Origin: Mediterraneibacter massiliensis | GTDB lineage: Bacteria > Bacillota > Clostridia > Lachnospirales > Lachnospiraceae | Direction of reading: 5' to 3' | DNA: 64,000 bases | Assembly (NCBI RefSeq): GCF_001487105.1 | Contig: NZ_LN913001.1 | Coordinates: 1,978,372 to 2,042,371, forward strand | Position numbers and translations under genes: made by a program | In this document: positions 39,793 to 49,372 of the stretch, piece by piece | Numbering within the stretch: position 1 is the stretch's first letter | Layout of the letters: every line of letters begins with the position of its first letter | Notes under the pieces: generated by a model | What the model was told of the DNA's origin: nothing | Database searches by the model: none | What the model saw: only the letters and a program-made list of their open reading frames with translations

Positions 39793-39828
39793 CCCGGAAT
39801 CTGTAAATTGTATTTATCAGATTCCGGG
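39793..39828 (+). terminator. Terminator of the DUF1846 gene
   Basis: Perfect 11-bp stem CCCGGAATCTG/CAGATTCCGGG followed by GTTTTC; 8 bases after the stop. Confidence 0.8.
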
Positions 39829-39843
39829 GTTTTCTTATTCGTT

Positions 39844-40398
39844 CTATTTTATTTTTCTCTTATCTATTGTTTCTCTGCTTTTCTCTGTCAGTTTCCAAGC
39901 TGTCCATCCCGCCAATATTCCGATCAGCATCCCTGCCAATACATCTGTAGGGTAGTGTACGCCTACATACAGCCTGGACAGCGCGATCATTCCTGCCAAG
40001 AGCAGCGCGCAGATTCCATATTTTCTGGGAAGCGCTTTATATAGTGCCATTGCCGCCGCAAAAGAGGCGCAAGCATGTCCCGACGGAAAGGAAAAATCCC
40101 GCTGCTTCTCAATCAATATGTGCAGTCCCTCCACAACCTCATAGGGACGTATTCTGGCTATGGCATTTTTAAGAACGACATTGGTTATAAGCGCGCCTAT
40201 CACCAATGCAGATAACTCAGCTGCTCCGGCCTTCCTTGTCCTTTTGAACAACAAAAGTAAAACACCTGTGCAAATCCATATCCAGCCGCTGTCCCCCAGA
40301 TGCGTCACCGCACTCCAAAAGTCATTCATCCAGTCCTGTCTGAGGTGCTCCTGTATAAACAAAAGGATATTCTCATCTATTTGTATCAATATCTCCAT
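39844..40398 (-). CDS. PAP2-family membrane phosphatase
   Basis: 184 residues, five or six membrane helices and the three PAP2 motifs: KNAIARIRP, PSGHACASFA (catalytic His) and SRLYVGVHYPTDVLAG. Likely an undecaprenyl-diphosphate or lipid-phosphate phosphatase. Its ATG overlaps the end of dus by 13 bases, so it is translationally coupled to it. Confidence 0.9.
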   Translation of the reverse strand: MEILIQIDENILLFIQEHLRQDWMNDFWSAVTHLGDSGWIWICTGVLLLLFKRTRKAGAAELSALVIGALITNVVLKNAIARIRPYEVVEGLHILIEKQRDFSFPSGHACASFAAAMALYKALPRKYGICALLLAGMIALSRLYVGVHYPTDVLAGMLIGILAGWTAWKLTEKSRETIDKRKIK

Positions 40399-41327
40399 AA
40401 TTCCCGCTCCGCAAACAGTGCATCCACTGCACTCTCGTACTCTGTAAAATGTACAGCCTTTTTAATTCTTTTCGCATATTTTTTAGGATCCGTAAAAGAA
40501 AACGCCAGATACGTCCACAGTTCTTTCATTTTGAAAAGAACCGTTCTCTCTCCAGATAATACCGATTGGTAGTTTTGATAAATCTGGTCATGGAACCGTC
40601 TTAATTCTCCTTTCTCTAACGGCTTTCCCCCTTTTGCCTTGCGCAGCAGCGCCGGATCCATAAGAACGCCCCGTCCACACATGATGCATGTTAATTCTGG
40701 GAACATTTCTTTTAATTTTACCACATCTTCTGCCGTAAAAACATCCCCATTATATACGATTTTATTCTTATTTCTCGTCCACGCCTTTTTAAATGCTTCG
40801 ATATCCGGCTTATTTTTATAAAACTCTTTTTGTACTCGCGGATGTATGATCAATTCCTCTATAGGATACTGCTCATATATATCCATGATCTTCTCAAATT
40901 CCTTTGCTTCTTCCATCCCTAACCTTGTCTTCACAGAAATCTTCAGACTGGATGCCGTAAAAATATGCTCCAAAAATCTATTTAATTTCTCTGGTTCGGC
41001 AAGAAAGCCTGCTCCACGGCCTTTTGTCACTACTGTACGAGATGGACAGCCCAGATTCAAGTTGATCTCTTCATATCCATATTCTTCTAGTTTTTTTGCT
41101 GTGCGCAGGAAGTCCTCTGCTGAATTCGTCAGTATCTGCGGTACCGCATACATTCCTTGATTATGCGCCGGCATGAGATCCTGCTTCTCCTTGGAGCTAA
41201 AATGTCCTTTTTGGTTAGGACTGATAAAAGGAAGGAAATATTTATCGATCCCTCCAAAAAAATCATGTACTGCATTTCTATAAATATACCCTGTTATCCC
41301 CTCCAGAGGGGCCAAATAAAACCGCAT
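40386..41327 (-). CDS. dus: tRNA-dihydrouridine synthase
   Basis: FMN enzyme reducing uridines in the tRNA D-loop. The 313 residues start MRFYLAPLEGITGYIYRNAV and show the Dus signature INLNLGCPSRTVVTKGRGAGFL (catalytic Cys in GCPS), KTRLGM, IIHPRVQKEFYKN and VYNGDVFTAEDV. The start at 41327 has AAAGGAG upstream and is one base from the MATE stop. Clostridial members of this shorter type are common. Confidence 0.94.
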   Translation of the reverse strand: MRFYLAPLEGITGYIYRNAVHDFFGGIDKYFLPFISPNQKGHFSSKEKQDLMPAHNQGMYAVPQILTNSAEDFLRTAKKLEEYGYEEINLNLGCPSRTVVTKGRGAGFLAEPEKLNRFLEHIFTASSLKISVKTRLGMEEAKEFEKIMDIYEQYPIEELIIHPRVQKEFYKNKPDIEAFKKAWTRNKNKIVYNGDVFTAEDVVKLKEMFPELTCIMCGRGVLMDPALLRKAKGGKPLEKGELRRFHDQIYQNYQSVLSGERTVLFKMKELWTYLAFSFTDPKKYAKRIKKAVHFTEYESAVDALFAERELWRY

Positions 41328-41328
41328 A

Positions 41329-42708
41329 TCAATCTCCTTTCCCAAATGGGAAGTATTTACCATTATCCAGCTTCTTCATAAGAACACATGCTGCCAGCGC
41401 AGCCAGTAATTCTGCCGCCGGAAAGCTCACCCAGATTCCGGCAGCTCCCATAAATCTAGACAACACAAAACCAAGCGGAAGAATGATAATAAGCTGACGA
41501 AGCAGAGAAATAAGCAGCGACTGCATTCCCTTTCCCATTGCCTCAAAGACTCCACATGAGATGATTCCCACAGAAGAAACCAAAAATCCCAGCGATATAA
41601 GCCGCAGTGCCTGCGTTCCGGCGTTCAAAAGCGCTGTGTCAGCCTGGAACATACCTAGGATTGCAGCTGGAAATCCCAAAGATAAGATCGTACCGGCCAA
41701 CATAAGCACCGCAGCTGCCAAAAGGCTGTAGCGGATCGCCGCTTTCACTCTTTTTATGTTCCCTGCCCCATAATTATAACCAATGATCGGACGCATTCCC
41801 TGAACGATCCCATTTGCCGGCATATAAATAAATGTCTGAAGTTTAAAATAAATTCCCAGCACTGCCACATAGACTTCCGACATACCGGATAGTATCCCAT
41901 TTAATCCTCCCACGAGGACAGACGGCATCATCATCATGAGTGAGGACGGGATCCCTACTGCATATATCTGCCGGATCAGTTTTTTATCAAACCGGATATA
42001 TCTAGGATGGAGCGTCACACCGGGGTTCTTCTTCAAATAAACGACGATATATAAAACAAAGGCGCTGATCTGACCAATCACTGTAGCAGTTGCCGCTCCT
42101 TTCACCCCCATCTTTGGAAAGCCAAACATACCGAAGATCAGAATCGGATCCAAAATAATATTGATGATGCACCCTGTCCCCAGCAGATACATCGTAGTCT
42201 TCATATCACCTATACCCTGATATATTTTCTCCATCGCCACCTGCAAAAGCGCACCGAAAGAAACACACAGCACAGTATAGGTATACTCGCACGCCTGTGC
42301 AAGCACTTCTTTATCTTGTGTAAACAGACATAGAAACGGCTTTGTCACTACTATGCCTGCAAGCACAAATAAAATGCAGTGAAACACCGTCAGGACCAGC
42401 CCCGTCGCAGCCGCTTGATTTGCTCTTTCCTGATTTTTCTCGCCCAGACTGATGGAAAGAACAGAACTGATCCCCACACCTATTCCCACTGCAACAGATA
42501 TCACAATATTCTGCAGCGGATATGCAAGAGAAACTGCCGTCAAGGCGCGGGTTCCCAACCTGGAAACATAAATACTGTCTACAATGTTGTAAAGGGACTG
42601 TACCAGCATAGACAACATCATCGGAAGAGACATACTCATCAAAAGTGGGAATATCTCTTTTGCCTCCATTTTATTGTATTTCTTTTCTTTTATATTTTCC
42701 CTTGACAT
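41329..42708 (-). CDS. MATE-family efflux transporter
   Basis: 459 residues with twelve predicted membrane helices in the two-bundle MATE pattern; MLVQSLYNIVDSIYVSRLGTRAL and the repeated-half MPANGIVQGMRPIIGYNYGAGN are typical. It would export drugs or metabolites by Na+ or H+ antiport. AAAGGAG precedes the ATG. First gene of a MATE-dus-PAP2 unit. Substrate unknown. Confidence 0.92.
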   Translation of the reverse strand: MSRENIKEKKYNKMEAKEIFPLLMSMSLPMMLSMLVQSLYNIVDSIYVSRLGTRALTAVSLAYPLQNIVISVAVGIGVGISSVLSISLGEKNQERANQAAATGLVLTVFHCILFVLAGIVVTKPFLCLFTQDKEVLAQACEYTYTVLCVSFGALLQVAMEKIYQGIGDMKTTMYLLGTGCIINIILDPILIFGMFGFPKMGVKGAATATVIGQISAFVLYIVVYLKKNPGVTLHPRYIRFDKKLIRQIYAVGIPSSLMMMMPSVLVGGLNGILSGMSEVYVAVLGIYFKLQTFIYMPANGIVQGMRPIIGYNYGAGNIKRVKAAIRYSLLAAAVLMLAGTILSLGFPAAILGMFQADTALLNAGTQALRLISLGFLVSSVGIISCGVFEAMGKGMQSLLISLLRQLIIILPLGFVLSRFMGAAGIWVSFPAAELLAALAACVLMKKLDNGKYFPFGKGD

Positions 42709-42769
42709 ATTTCTTTCTCCTTTGGCTATACCTGCAGCCTGATTTTATCTTTTACACAAAACATTTGGT

Positions 42770-42799
42770 AGAATAGCATAGCCTTCTTTTGCCTGTCAA
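42770..42799 (-). promoter_or_regulatory. Promoter of the MATE-dus-PAP2 operon
   Basis: TTGACA (42794-42799), 18-base spacer, TATTCT (42770-42775) on the minus strand. Confidence 0.6.
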
Positions 42800-42840
42800 G
42801 ACTTTGTCCTATTGTCTGTTTCTTTCATGCCGCTCTCTTT

Positions 42841-42869
42841 TTGACACTCTTGTCTGATTATGCTAAGAT
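42841..42869 (+). promoter_or_regulatory. Promoter of the ABC exporter gene
   Basis: Consensus TTGACA (42841-42846), 17-base spacer ending TGC, and TAAGAT (42864-42869). Confidence 0.7.
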
Positions 42870-42926
42870 TGTTTTGGTTTCTTATTTTCAAATAAGATGT
42901 CTAGTTTCTGACTTTAAGAGAGGAGA

Positions 42927-44654
42927 ATGATCTTGCATACTTTAAAACATTTTATCAAATATTACAGCCCTTATAAAATTGTCTTTTTTGTCGATCTGCT
43001 CTGCGCCGCCATCATAAGTTTTGTGGATCTGGCATACCCGCAGATTCTCCGTACACTGACAAATACAATATTTACAGAAGAAAGGAATGTGATACTTAAA
43101 GCGCTTTTCCCCATTGCTCTTGGTCTTCTTATCATGTACATCATCCAGAGTCTCTGTAAATATTATGTAAGCTACCAGGGGCACATGATGGGCGCTCATA
43201 TGGAAAGAGATATGCGGCAGCAGCTTTTCGACCACTATGAAAAACTATCCTTTTCTTATTACGACCAGCATAATTCCGGACAGATGATGAGCAAGCTTGT
43301 ATCTGATTTATTCGATATCTCCGAATTTGCACATCATGGTCCAGAAAATTTATTTATTTCTCTCATAAAAATCGTAGGTTCTTTTGTCTTTTTGTTTCTT
43401 ATTAATTGGAAACTGGCGATTCCACTTCTGCTTTTAGTTCTGTGTATGTTTGTATTTTCCTATAGCCAAAATAAACGTATGCAGGAGACTTTTATGGAAA
43501 ATCGCCGCAAGATAGGAGATGTAAACGCCAGTCTGCAGGATACGCTGGCTGGGATCCGTGTCGTACAGTCTTTTGCCAATGAAGAAATCGAGCGAAAAAA
43601 ATTCCGAAAAAGCAACCACGGTTTTCTTGTCTCTAAACGTGCGAACTATAATTGTATGGGAAGTTTTATGGGTTGGAATCTGTTCTTCCAGGGTATGATG
43701 TATCTTATCACTCTTGTATTCGGAGGATACTTGATCGCAAAAGGGCAGATGCAGGCAGCCGACTTGGCTATGTATGCTTTATACATCGGTATCTTCATCA
43801 ATCCGATCCAAATCCTTGTAGAACTGACAGAAATGATGCAAAAGGGCTTATCCGGCTTTCGCCGCTTTCTGGATGTCATGGAAACTGAACCCGATATCCA
43901 GGATGCAGAGGATGCACAGCCCCTTGATAACGTACTGGGCAGAGTTTCCTATGAGGATGTCTCTTTCCACTACAGTGATGATGATACACCTGTATTGTCC
44001 CATGTTTCCTTCCAGATTCCGGCGGGAAGATCGATCGCCCTTGTCGGACCTTCAGGAAGTGGCAAAACGACTATCTGTTCTCTGCTGCCCCGTTTTTACG
44101 ATGTATCCGGCGGACGCATCACGATCGACGGCAAAGATGTGCGCACATTGACGCTAAAGAGTCTGCGCGATCAGATTGGGATTGTACAGCAAGACGTGTA
44201 TTTATTCTGTGGAACGATTAAAGAAAATATTGCTTATGGAAAACCAGATGCGTCTATGGAAGAGATCATCGAAGCTTCCAAGAAAGCCAATATTCACGAT
44301 TTTATCGAAGAGCTGCCGGATGGATATGATACCTTTGTAGGAGAACGCGGTACTCGTCTGTCCGGTGGACAAAAACAGCGCATATCTATTGCTCGGGTTT
44401 TCTTAAAGAATCCTCCGATCCTTATTTTAGATGAAGCTACAAGCGCCCTTGACAATGAAAGTGAACGTTTTATCCAACAAAGTTTGGAAGACCTTTCCAA
44501 AAACAGAACGACCATCACGATCGCGCATCGGCTTTCCACTATTAAACATGCAGATGAAATCATTGTCATCACAGAAGAAGGGATCGCAGAGAGAGGCACA
44601 CATGAAACACTCTTAAAAAAAGATGGCATTTACGCACATTACTATAATATGTAA
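42927..44654 (+). CDS. ABC exporter, fused permease and ATPase
   Basis: 575 residues: six-helix exporter domain (about 1-310) and nucleotide-binding domain (about 335-575) with Walker A GPSGSGKTT, signature LSGGQKQR, Walker B ILILDEATSALD and the H-loop IAHRLST. It works as a dimer of half-transporters; alone in its operon it is probably a homodimer. AGGAG lies so close to the ATG (42927) that the TTG at 42933 may be the true start. Substrate unknown (lipid, peptide or drug). Confidence 0.92.
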   Translation: MILHTLKHFIKYYSPYKIVFFVDLLCAAIISFVDLAYPQILRTLTNTIFTEERNVILKALFPIALGLLIMYIIQSLCKYYVSYQGHMMGAHMERDMRQQLFDHYEKLSFSYYDQHNSGQMMSKLVSDLFDISEFAHHGPENLFISLIKIVGSFVFLFLINWKLAIPLLLLVLCMFVFSYSQNKRMQETFMENRRKIGDVNASLQDTLAGIRVVQSFANEEIERKKFRKSNHGFLVSKRANYNCMGSFMGWNLFFQGMMYLITLVFGGYLIAKGQMQAADLAMYALYIGIFINPIQILVELTEMMQKGLSGFRRFLDVMETEPDIQDAEDAQPLDNVLGRVSYEDVSFHYSDDDTPVLSHVSFQIPAGRSIALVGPSGSGKTTICSLLPRFYDVSGGRITIDGKDVRTLTLKSLRDQIGIVQQDVYLFCGTIKENIAYGKPDASMEEIIEASKKANIHDFIEELPDGYDTFVGERGTRLSGGQKQRISIARVFLKNPPILILDEATSALDNESERFIQQSLEDLSKNRTTITIAHRLSTIKHADEIIVITEEGIAERGTHETLLKKDGIYAHYYNM

Positions 44655-44711
44655 GATTACTTTTCATGTTAGCATAAAGAAAAATATGTACCCGACGGGT
44701 ACAGTATCTAA

Positions 44712-44746
44712 ATAGACAGGGTTTTCCAATGGAAAGCCCTGTCTAT
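44712..44746. terminator. Terminator between ABC exporter and aldo/keto reductase genes
   Basis: Stem ATAGACAGGG/CCCTGTCTAT with an internally paired loop and a long T-tract on the plus side. Confidence 0.8.
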
Positions 44747-44751
44747 GTTTT

Positions 44752-45882
44752 TTATCCTTCCAGGACAGATGCTGCCTTTTTTAGTTCCTCCCGGATAGCA
44801 ATGTGCTGCGGACAGACCTTCTCACATTTTCCACACTCTATACAGGCAGACGCTTTTGCCCAGCCGTGACCATCCGTGTTCCACTGATATTTATTTCGTG
44901 CGCCGGTCAGATCTCCGTACATACTGTAGATATTATATGCCTGGAATGAACCGTAGATAGCAATATGCTGCGGGCAGCCTTTCATGCAGTATGCGCATGC
45001 TGTACAAGGCACTTTTGGAAATGCGTTAAAAGTTTCTCTCGCCTTCTCTACTGTCTTTTGTTCTTCTGCGGTCAGTGGTTTAAATTCCTTCATATAAGAC
45101 ACGTTATCTTCCATCTGTTCCATATCAGACATGCCGGACAATACCGTGATCACGCCATCTAATGAAGCCGCAAACCGAATCGCCCACGAAGAAGGAGATG
45201 CGTCCGGATCCGCCTGGTACAAGACTTCTTTGACTTCTTTCGGAGGATTGGCAAGGGTTCCTCCCTTCACCGGTTCCATAATGATGATTGGCTTGTTATG
45301 TTTTCTTGCTACCTCATAACACTTGCGGGACTCGATCGTCGGATCTTCCCAGTCTGCATAGTTGATCTGCAGCTGTACAAATTCCATTTCTGGATGTGCC
45401 GTAAGTATTTCATCCAAAACATCTGCTTTGTCGTGCATAGAAAAACCAAGATGCCGAATCAGCCCTTCTTTTTTCTTCTCTGCCAAAAATGTCCAGATAT
45501 CATAGTCATCAAAGAAATGTGTTCTTTGTTCTCCTAAATTATGTAACAAATAAAAATCAAAATATCCTGCTCCTGTACGTTCTAAAGATGTATAGAACAT
45601 CTGCTCTGCTTCTTCCCTATTTTTTGCCCCTGCCCACGCAGGAAGTTTTGTCGCAAGCATGAATCTTTCCCTTGGATACCGATCTACCAGTGCTTTTTTG
45701 ATTACGCGTTCGGATTCTCCGTCCTGATACCCATAAGCGGTATCAAAATACACAAACCCTTCCTCTAAAAACCTGTCCACCATGGCTTTCGTCTGCTCGA
45801 CATCGATCGCATTTTCTTTCACAGGAAGCCGCATAAGCCCAAATCCCAATTTCGGAATTTTTTCTCCAAGATACTGTTCCAT
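44752..45882 (-). CDS. Aldo/keto reductase with 2[4Fe-4S] ferredoxin domain
   Basis: 376 residues. The N-terminal AKR barrel has the catalytic set Asp/Tyr in VYFDTAYGYQDGE, Lys in ATKLP and His in LLHNLG. The C-terminal domain has two cluster motifs, CTACAYCMKGCP and CIECGKCEKVCP. Such fusions are common in anaerobes and probably couple carbonyl reduction to ferredoxin. The start at 45882 has AAGGAG upstream; the frame from 45936 is longer than the family. Substrate unknown. Confidence 0.92.
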   Translation of the reverse strand: MEQYLGEKIPKLGFGLMRLPVKENAIDVEQTKAMVDRFLEEGFVYFDTAYGYQDGESERVIKKALVDRYPRERFMLATKLPAWAGAKNREEAEQMFYTSLERTGAGYFDFYLLHNLGEQRTHFFDDYDIWTFLAEKKKEGLIRHLGFSMHDKADVLDEILTAHPEMEFVQLQINYADWEDPTIESRKCYEVARKHNKPIIIMEPVKGGTLANPPKEVKEVLYQADPDASPSSWAIRFAASLDGVITVLSGMSDMEQMEDNVSYMKEFKPLTAEEQKTVEKARETFNAFPKVPCTACAYCMKGCPQHIAIYGSFQAYNIYSMYGDLTGARNKYQWNTDGHGWAKASACIECGKCEKVCPQHIAIREELKKAASVLEG

Positions 45883-45963
45883 ATATTCCACTCCTTCTCT
45901 CTTTTCTTCTTTCATTATAAACATCTGCGCAAACACCTTGTCAATCTTTTTTATTGTATTTTC

Positions 45964-46548
45964 TCAGCCGTTTTTATTGCGCCCTCTCTCTTTTCCGCAC
46001 TCCAAAAAACAGCCTTTTTCATGAGAATATATGATGCCTATCGCCTGCATATATGCATAAATGATCGTACTGCCCACAAACTTCATTCCCCGCCGTTTTA
46101 GATCCGCAGATACTATATCAGACAGTGGTGATTTTGTTTTCCCTATCTCGTAGATAATGTTTCCATCCGTCCAATGCCATATATAGTCAGAAAAGCTTCC
46201 ACATTCTTTCTGTATCTGCCGGAAAATCTTTGCATTCTGTACGGCAGCCTGTATTTTCAGCCGATTTCGGATGATCGCAGGATTTTCTTTTAAGGCGGTT
46301 ATTTTTTCTTCACCATAGGAACAGACCGCCGCCAGATCAAAATCGTCAAATGCCTTGCGGAATGCTTCTCTTTTATTTAGCACACATTCCCAGGAAAGCC
46401 CCGCCTGAAAAGATTCCAATACCAACATTTCAAACAATCTTTGGTCATCATATACCGGAATGCCCCATTCTTCATCATGATATTGTATATATTTTTCATT
46501 CTTCGGATTTGCCCACTGACATCTGTTCTTTCCATCTTTCCAGTCCAT
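45964..46548 (-). CDS. tag: DNA-3-methyladenine glycosylase I
   Basis: 194 residues. It removes 3-methyladenine from DNA. The zinc ligands of the Tag family are all present: Cys in KNRCQWAN, His in YHDEEWG, and C-terminal His and Cys in SHEKGC. Also visible are LVLESFQAGLSW and SPLSDIVSADLKRRGMKFVGS. The start at 46548 has AAAGGAG 10 bases upstream; longer in-frame starts at 46572 and 46593 exist. It follows ogt by 25 bases. Confidence 0.93.
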   Translation of the reverse strand: MDWKDGKNRCQWANPKNEKYIQYHDEEWGIPVYDDQRLFEMLVLESFQAGLSWECVLNKREAFRKAFDDFDLAAVCSYGEEKITALKENPAIIRNRLKIQAAVQNAKIFRQIQKECGSFSDYIWHWTDGNIIYEIGKTKSPLSDIVSADLKRRGMKFVGSTIIYAYMQAIGIIYSHEKGCFLECGKERGRNKNG

Positions 46549-46573
46549 TGTACATAGTCTCCTTTTGGACATA

Positions 46574-47104
46574 TTATTTTTTCTTTGGCACATACAGATT
46601 TGTCAGATCTGCGCCTTCCAGTTTTAACAGGCTGACTTTTGTGTTTATGCCGCCTGCATATCCTGTCAGACTCCCATCGCTTCCTACGACGCGGTGACAG
46701 GGGATAATGATAGACAAGGGATTACGCCCTACTGCGCCTCCGACTGCCTGCCCAGACATCGAATGTCTTTTCATCTGTTCTGCTACTTTTGACGCAAGCA
46801 TTCCATATGTCGTCACCTCACCATAAGGTATCTCACATAAAAGTTTCCACACTCTCTGCTGAAATATACTTCCCTTCAGACACAGAGGAAGTGTGTCCGG
46901 CCTCGGTCTTTCCCCGGCAAAATATCGCTCCAGCCATTCTTTTGCTGCCATAAATACGGGCAGATCTCCTTTTTCAGATACGGCTCCTCCCAGTGTACTG
47001 CCAAAATACTTTTGTCCCTCTATCCACAGTCCGATCAGATATTGCCCGTCACTTCCTAAGGTAAGCCTGCCGACCGGTGAAGGATGCGTTGTAAAAAACT
47101 CCAT
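46574..47104 (-). CDS. ogt: Methylated-DNA-protein-cysteine methyltransferase
   Basis: 176 residues. A suicide methyl acceptor that repairs O6-methylguanine. Active-site motif IIPCHRVVGSDGSLTGYAGG, helix-turn-helix region IPYGEVTTYGMLASKV. Together with tag just downstream it forms an alkylation-damage repair pair on one transcript. Confidence 0.95.
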   Translation of the reverse strand: MEFFTTHPSPVGRLTLGSDGQYLIGLWIEGQKYFGSTLGGAVSEKGDLPVFMAAKEWLERYFAGERPRPDTLPLCLKGSIFQQRVWKLLCEIPYGEVTTYGMLASKVAEQMKRHSMSGQAVGGAVGRNPLSIIIPCHRVVGSDGSLTGYAGGINTKVSLLKLEGADLTNLYVPKKK

Positions 47105-47251
47105 AACCTGACACTCCTTTTCTATAGTTTATCAAAATCCCATAAAAATTCATAGACGAATATTTCAGCAGATGATGACTTTTTTAGTAGATAGGATTTT
47201 TTATTTATGCTATTATAAAAGCGTATAACTTAAAAAGTAAGGGGGATCATT

Positions 47252-49105
47252 ATGACAAAAAAACGAGTATGGGCCGCGGCCCTGACTGTCTTAGCCGCGA
47301 TAAGCCTTTTTCCTGTTACATCTTTTGCAGCACCGCAGAATGTCGCGGAAGTTGAAGGAATCGGATATGAAACACTGCAGAAGGCGATAGAGGCAGCACC
47401 GGAGGGCAGTACTGTCACACTTCTTTCGGATGTCACAGAAAATGTAAATTTTAATAAAAACATCACTGTGGACGGAGCCGGCAAGTATACAGTCGCAGGT
47501 CTGTCTTCTGTAAGCGCGGGCACGCTGCAAAATCTTACACTCAAGCCAAACGATACAGACGCAAAGGGCAGACTGCTGACACTAGGCAACGCCGGCGCAA
47601 ATACTTCTATTGCCTTAGAAAATATCACCGTCCACTATTCTGTAACAAAACGGGACACAGGCAGCGCTATGACTGTAAGCGGAAACAAGGCAGCCATCAA
47701 GATCGATCAATGTCATTTTATCAACACCCCGAACAATCAGGGTGCCGTAGAGAATGCGCTTGAATGGTCCTATGGTCTGTATATCAACGGACAGGATGAC
47801 AGCGGAAGTATTCTGTTTACAAACAGTGAATTCAGCGGTGCATTCAGAACAATGCTTCCAAATGTAAGCGGCAATTTCATTATTGAAAATTGTACATTTA
47901 CAAACAGTGTTTATACTGTATTAAACGGACCTACAGGCGGTGCCGGAGCTACGTCCACCTCTATTACAACTTCTGCTTCCGCAAATAACCAGATCCAAGT
48001 CCGCAGCAATTACTTTGATAATGCAGGCTCTATTTACTTGCAGACCCAAGCCGACTTCACCGGCAATACGATTAAAAATGATGTATTTGAGCACTATATC
48101 CAGGCGGGAGGCCGTATCGGAGAACCTGTAGACTTCAAAAGCAACACCTTTGAATTAGGCAGCAACCATCTGCTTATTTATGATGTCGCAGCGGCTCCTG
48201 TCATACTCCCTGCCGGCCAGGTTGCCGTAAACGGCTGGGTATGGATGGATACTCCTGAAGACATAAAACCTGCTGATTACAACGACTATACATATATGTA
48301 CAACGAAGATGAGACGATCACCTTCATGCCCCAGTCTTCTGTGGCGCTGGCACAATTCTTCGGGCAGGCAGGAAGCGGAAATATACAGGTAGATGATCAG
48401 GATACCGTTCTCATTGATAAAGATCTGACGCTGGATCAGATCGTCATTGAAAAAGGGAAAAATATTATCTTTCAAATAGCAGAAGACGCCATACTGGAAG
48501 TTACAGGAAATTGGGATATTAAAGGCAGTGTTACAGTTGAGGGAAATGGAAAGCTTAAAATAAATGACCAGGGAAAAGTCACGATCAGTCCGGATGCAGC
48601 ATTAGAAGTCACTCCTGATACCAAATTAGAAAATAACGGTGAATTTTCTAACAGCGGAGAACTGACGATTCCAGACAGTATGACAGGAAACGGTACTATC
48701 ACAGGTTCAGGTACTGTTGAAAAACTGCATACTGTCAAACATGTCTCTGCCACTGCACCTACATGTGACAAAGACGGAAATATCGAATACTGGTACTGTG
48801 CAGTTTGTAATAAATACTATACAGACGCAGCTCTCACACAAGAATGCACAAAAGAAGGCACCATACAAAAAGCGCTTGGACATACATATAAAAATGGAAA
48901 GTGCACAGTATGTGGAAAAAAGGATTTAAATTATAAGCCTGCCAATCCTGATTCATCTCTGACAGACAATAAAAAGGATCCTGCAGCTGCTGATTCCGGC
49001 ATACCACAGACAGGTGACAACATAAATGGGGAACTTATGCTGGTCCTGCTGCTTGCAGCGGCGTTCTCTTTCTTTGGTATAGCTGCCTATAAAAAAATAC
49101 AGTAA
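47252..49105 (+). CDS. Sortase-anchored right-handed beta-helix surface protein
   Basis: 617 residues. Signal peptide (MTKKRVWAAALTVLAAISL to about 28, cut near SFAAPQ), a pectate-lyase-like parallel beta-helix region with Asn/Asp ladders (about 35-390), a short turn-repeat region (GKLKINDQGKVTISPDA), a Cys-rich segment with paired CxxC (YWYCAVCNKYYTD, GKCTVCGKKD), then the sorting signal IPQTGD, a hydrophobic helix and KKIQ. It would be linked to peptidoglycan. No catalytic residues are evident, so adhesin or glycan-binding roles are possible. A GGGGG ribosome-binding site precedes it; a TGC-TATTAT box lies at about 47208. Confidence 0.83.
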   Translation: MTKKRVWAAALTVLAAISLFPVTSFAAPQNVAEVEGIGYETLQKAIEAAPEGSTVTLLSDVTENVNFNKNITVDGAGKYTVAGLSSVSAGTLQNLTLKPNDTDAKGRLLTLGNAGANTSIALENITVHYSVTKRDTGSAMTVSGNKAAIKIDQCHFINTPNNQGAVENALEWSYGLYINGQDDSGSILFTNSEFSGAFRTMLPNVSGNFIIENCTFTNSVYTVLNGPTGGAGATSTSITTSASANNQIQVRSNYFDNAGSIYLQTQADFTGNTIKNDVFEHYIQAGGRIGEPVDFKSNTFELGSNHLLIYDVAAAPVILPAGQVAVNGWVWMDTPEDIKPADYNDYTYMYNEDETITFMPQSSVALAQFFGQAGSGNIQVDDQDTVLIDKDLTLDQIVIEKGKNIIFQIAEDAILEVTGNWDIKGSVTVEGNGKLKINDQGKVTISPDAALEVTPDTKLENNGEFSNSGELTIPDSMTGNGTITGSGTVEKLHTVKHVSATAPTCDKDGNIEYWYCAVCNKYYTDAALTQECTKEGTIQKALGHTYKNGKCTVCGKKDLNYKPANPDSSLTDNKKDPAAADSGIPQTGDNINGELMLVLLLAAAFSFFGIAAYKKIQ

Positions 49106-49137
49106 AATACTTTCTTGAAAGTATATGGGAATATAAG

Positions 49138-49186
49138 CAGAACTGCCAGGCAGGACAAGTTTGATCGGTCCAGCCTAGCAGTTCTG
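49138..49186 (+). terminator. Terminator after the first surface protein
   Basis: Stem CAGAACTGC/GCAGTTCTG with an internally paired loop (AGG/CCT, GGAC/GTCC), then TTTC; 32 bases past the stop. Confidence 0.65.
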
Positions 49187-49372
49187 TTTCTATAGATTTC
49201 AAAATAAAAATTTATTGAAAACGCGTCAACTTTACGCTAAGATATACTTGCATTATTACATTCCAAAAAAACAAAAATTACATAAAAGCAGAAAATGTAC
49301 TTTGTTCATCATATTGTAGGCGTGATGTAACTTTTGGGATTAAATAAACTTTTTTAGAAGGGAAAAGAGTCA

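Noticed and set aside
49187..49372. Riboswitch upstream of the second surface protein
   Set aside because: AT-rich leader with no recognised aptamer pattern.
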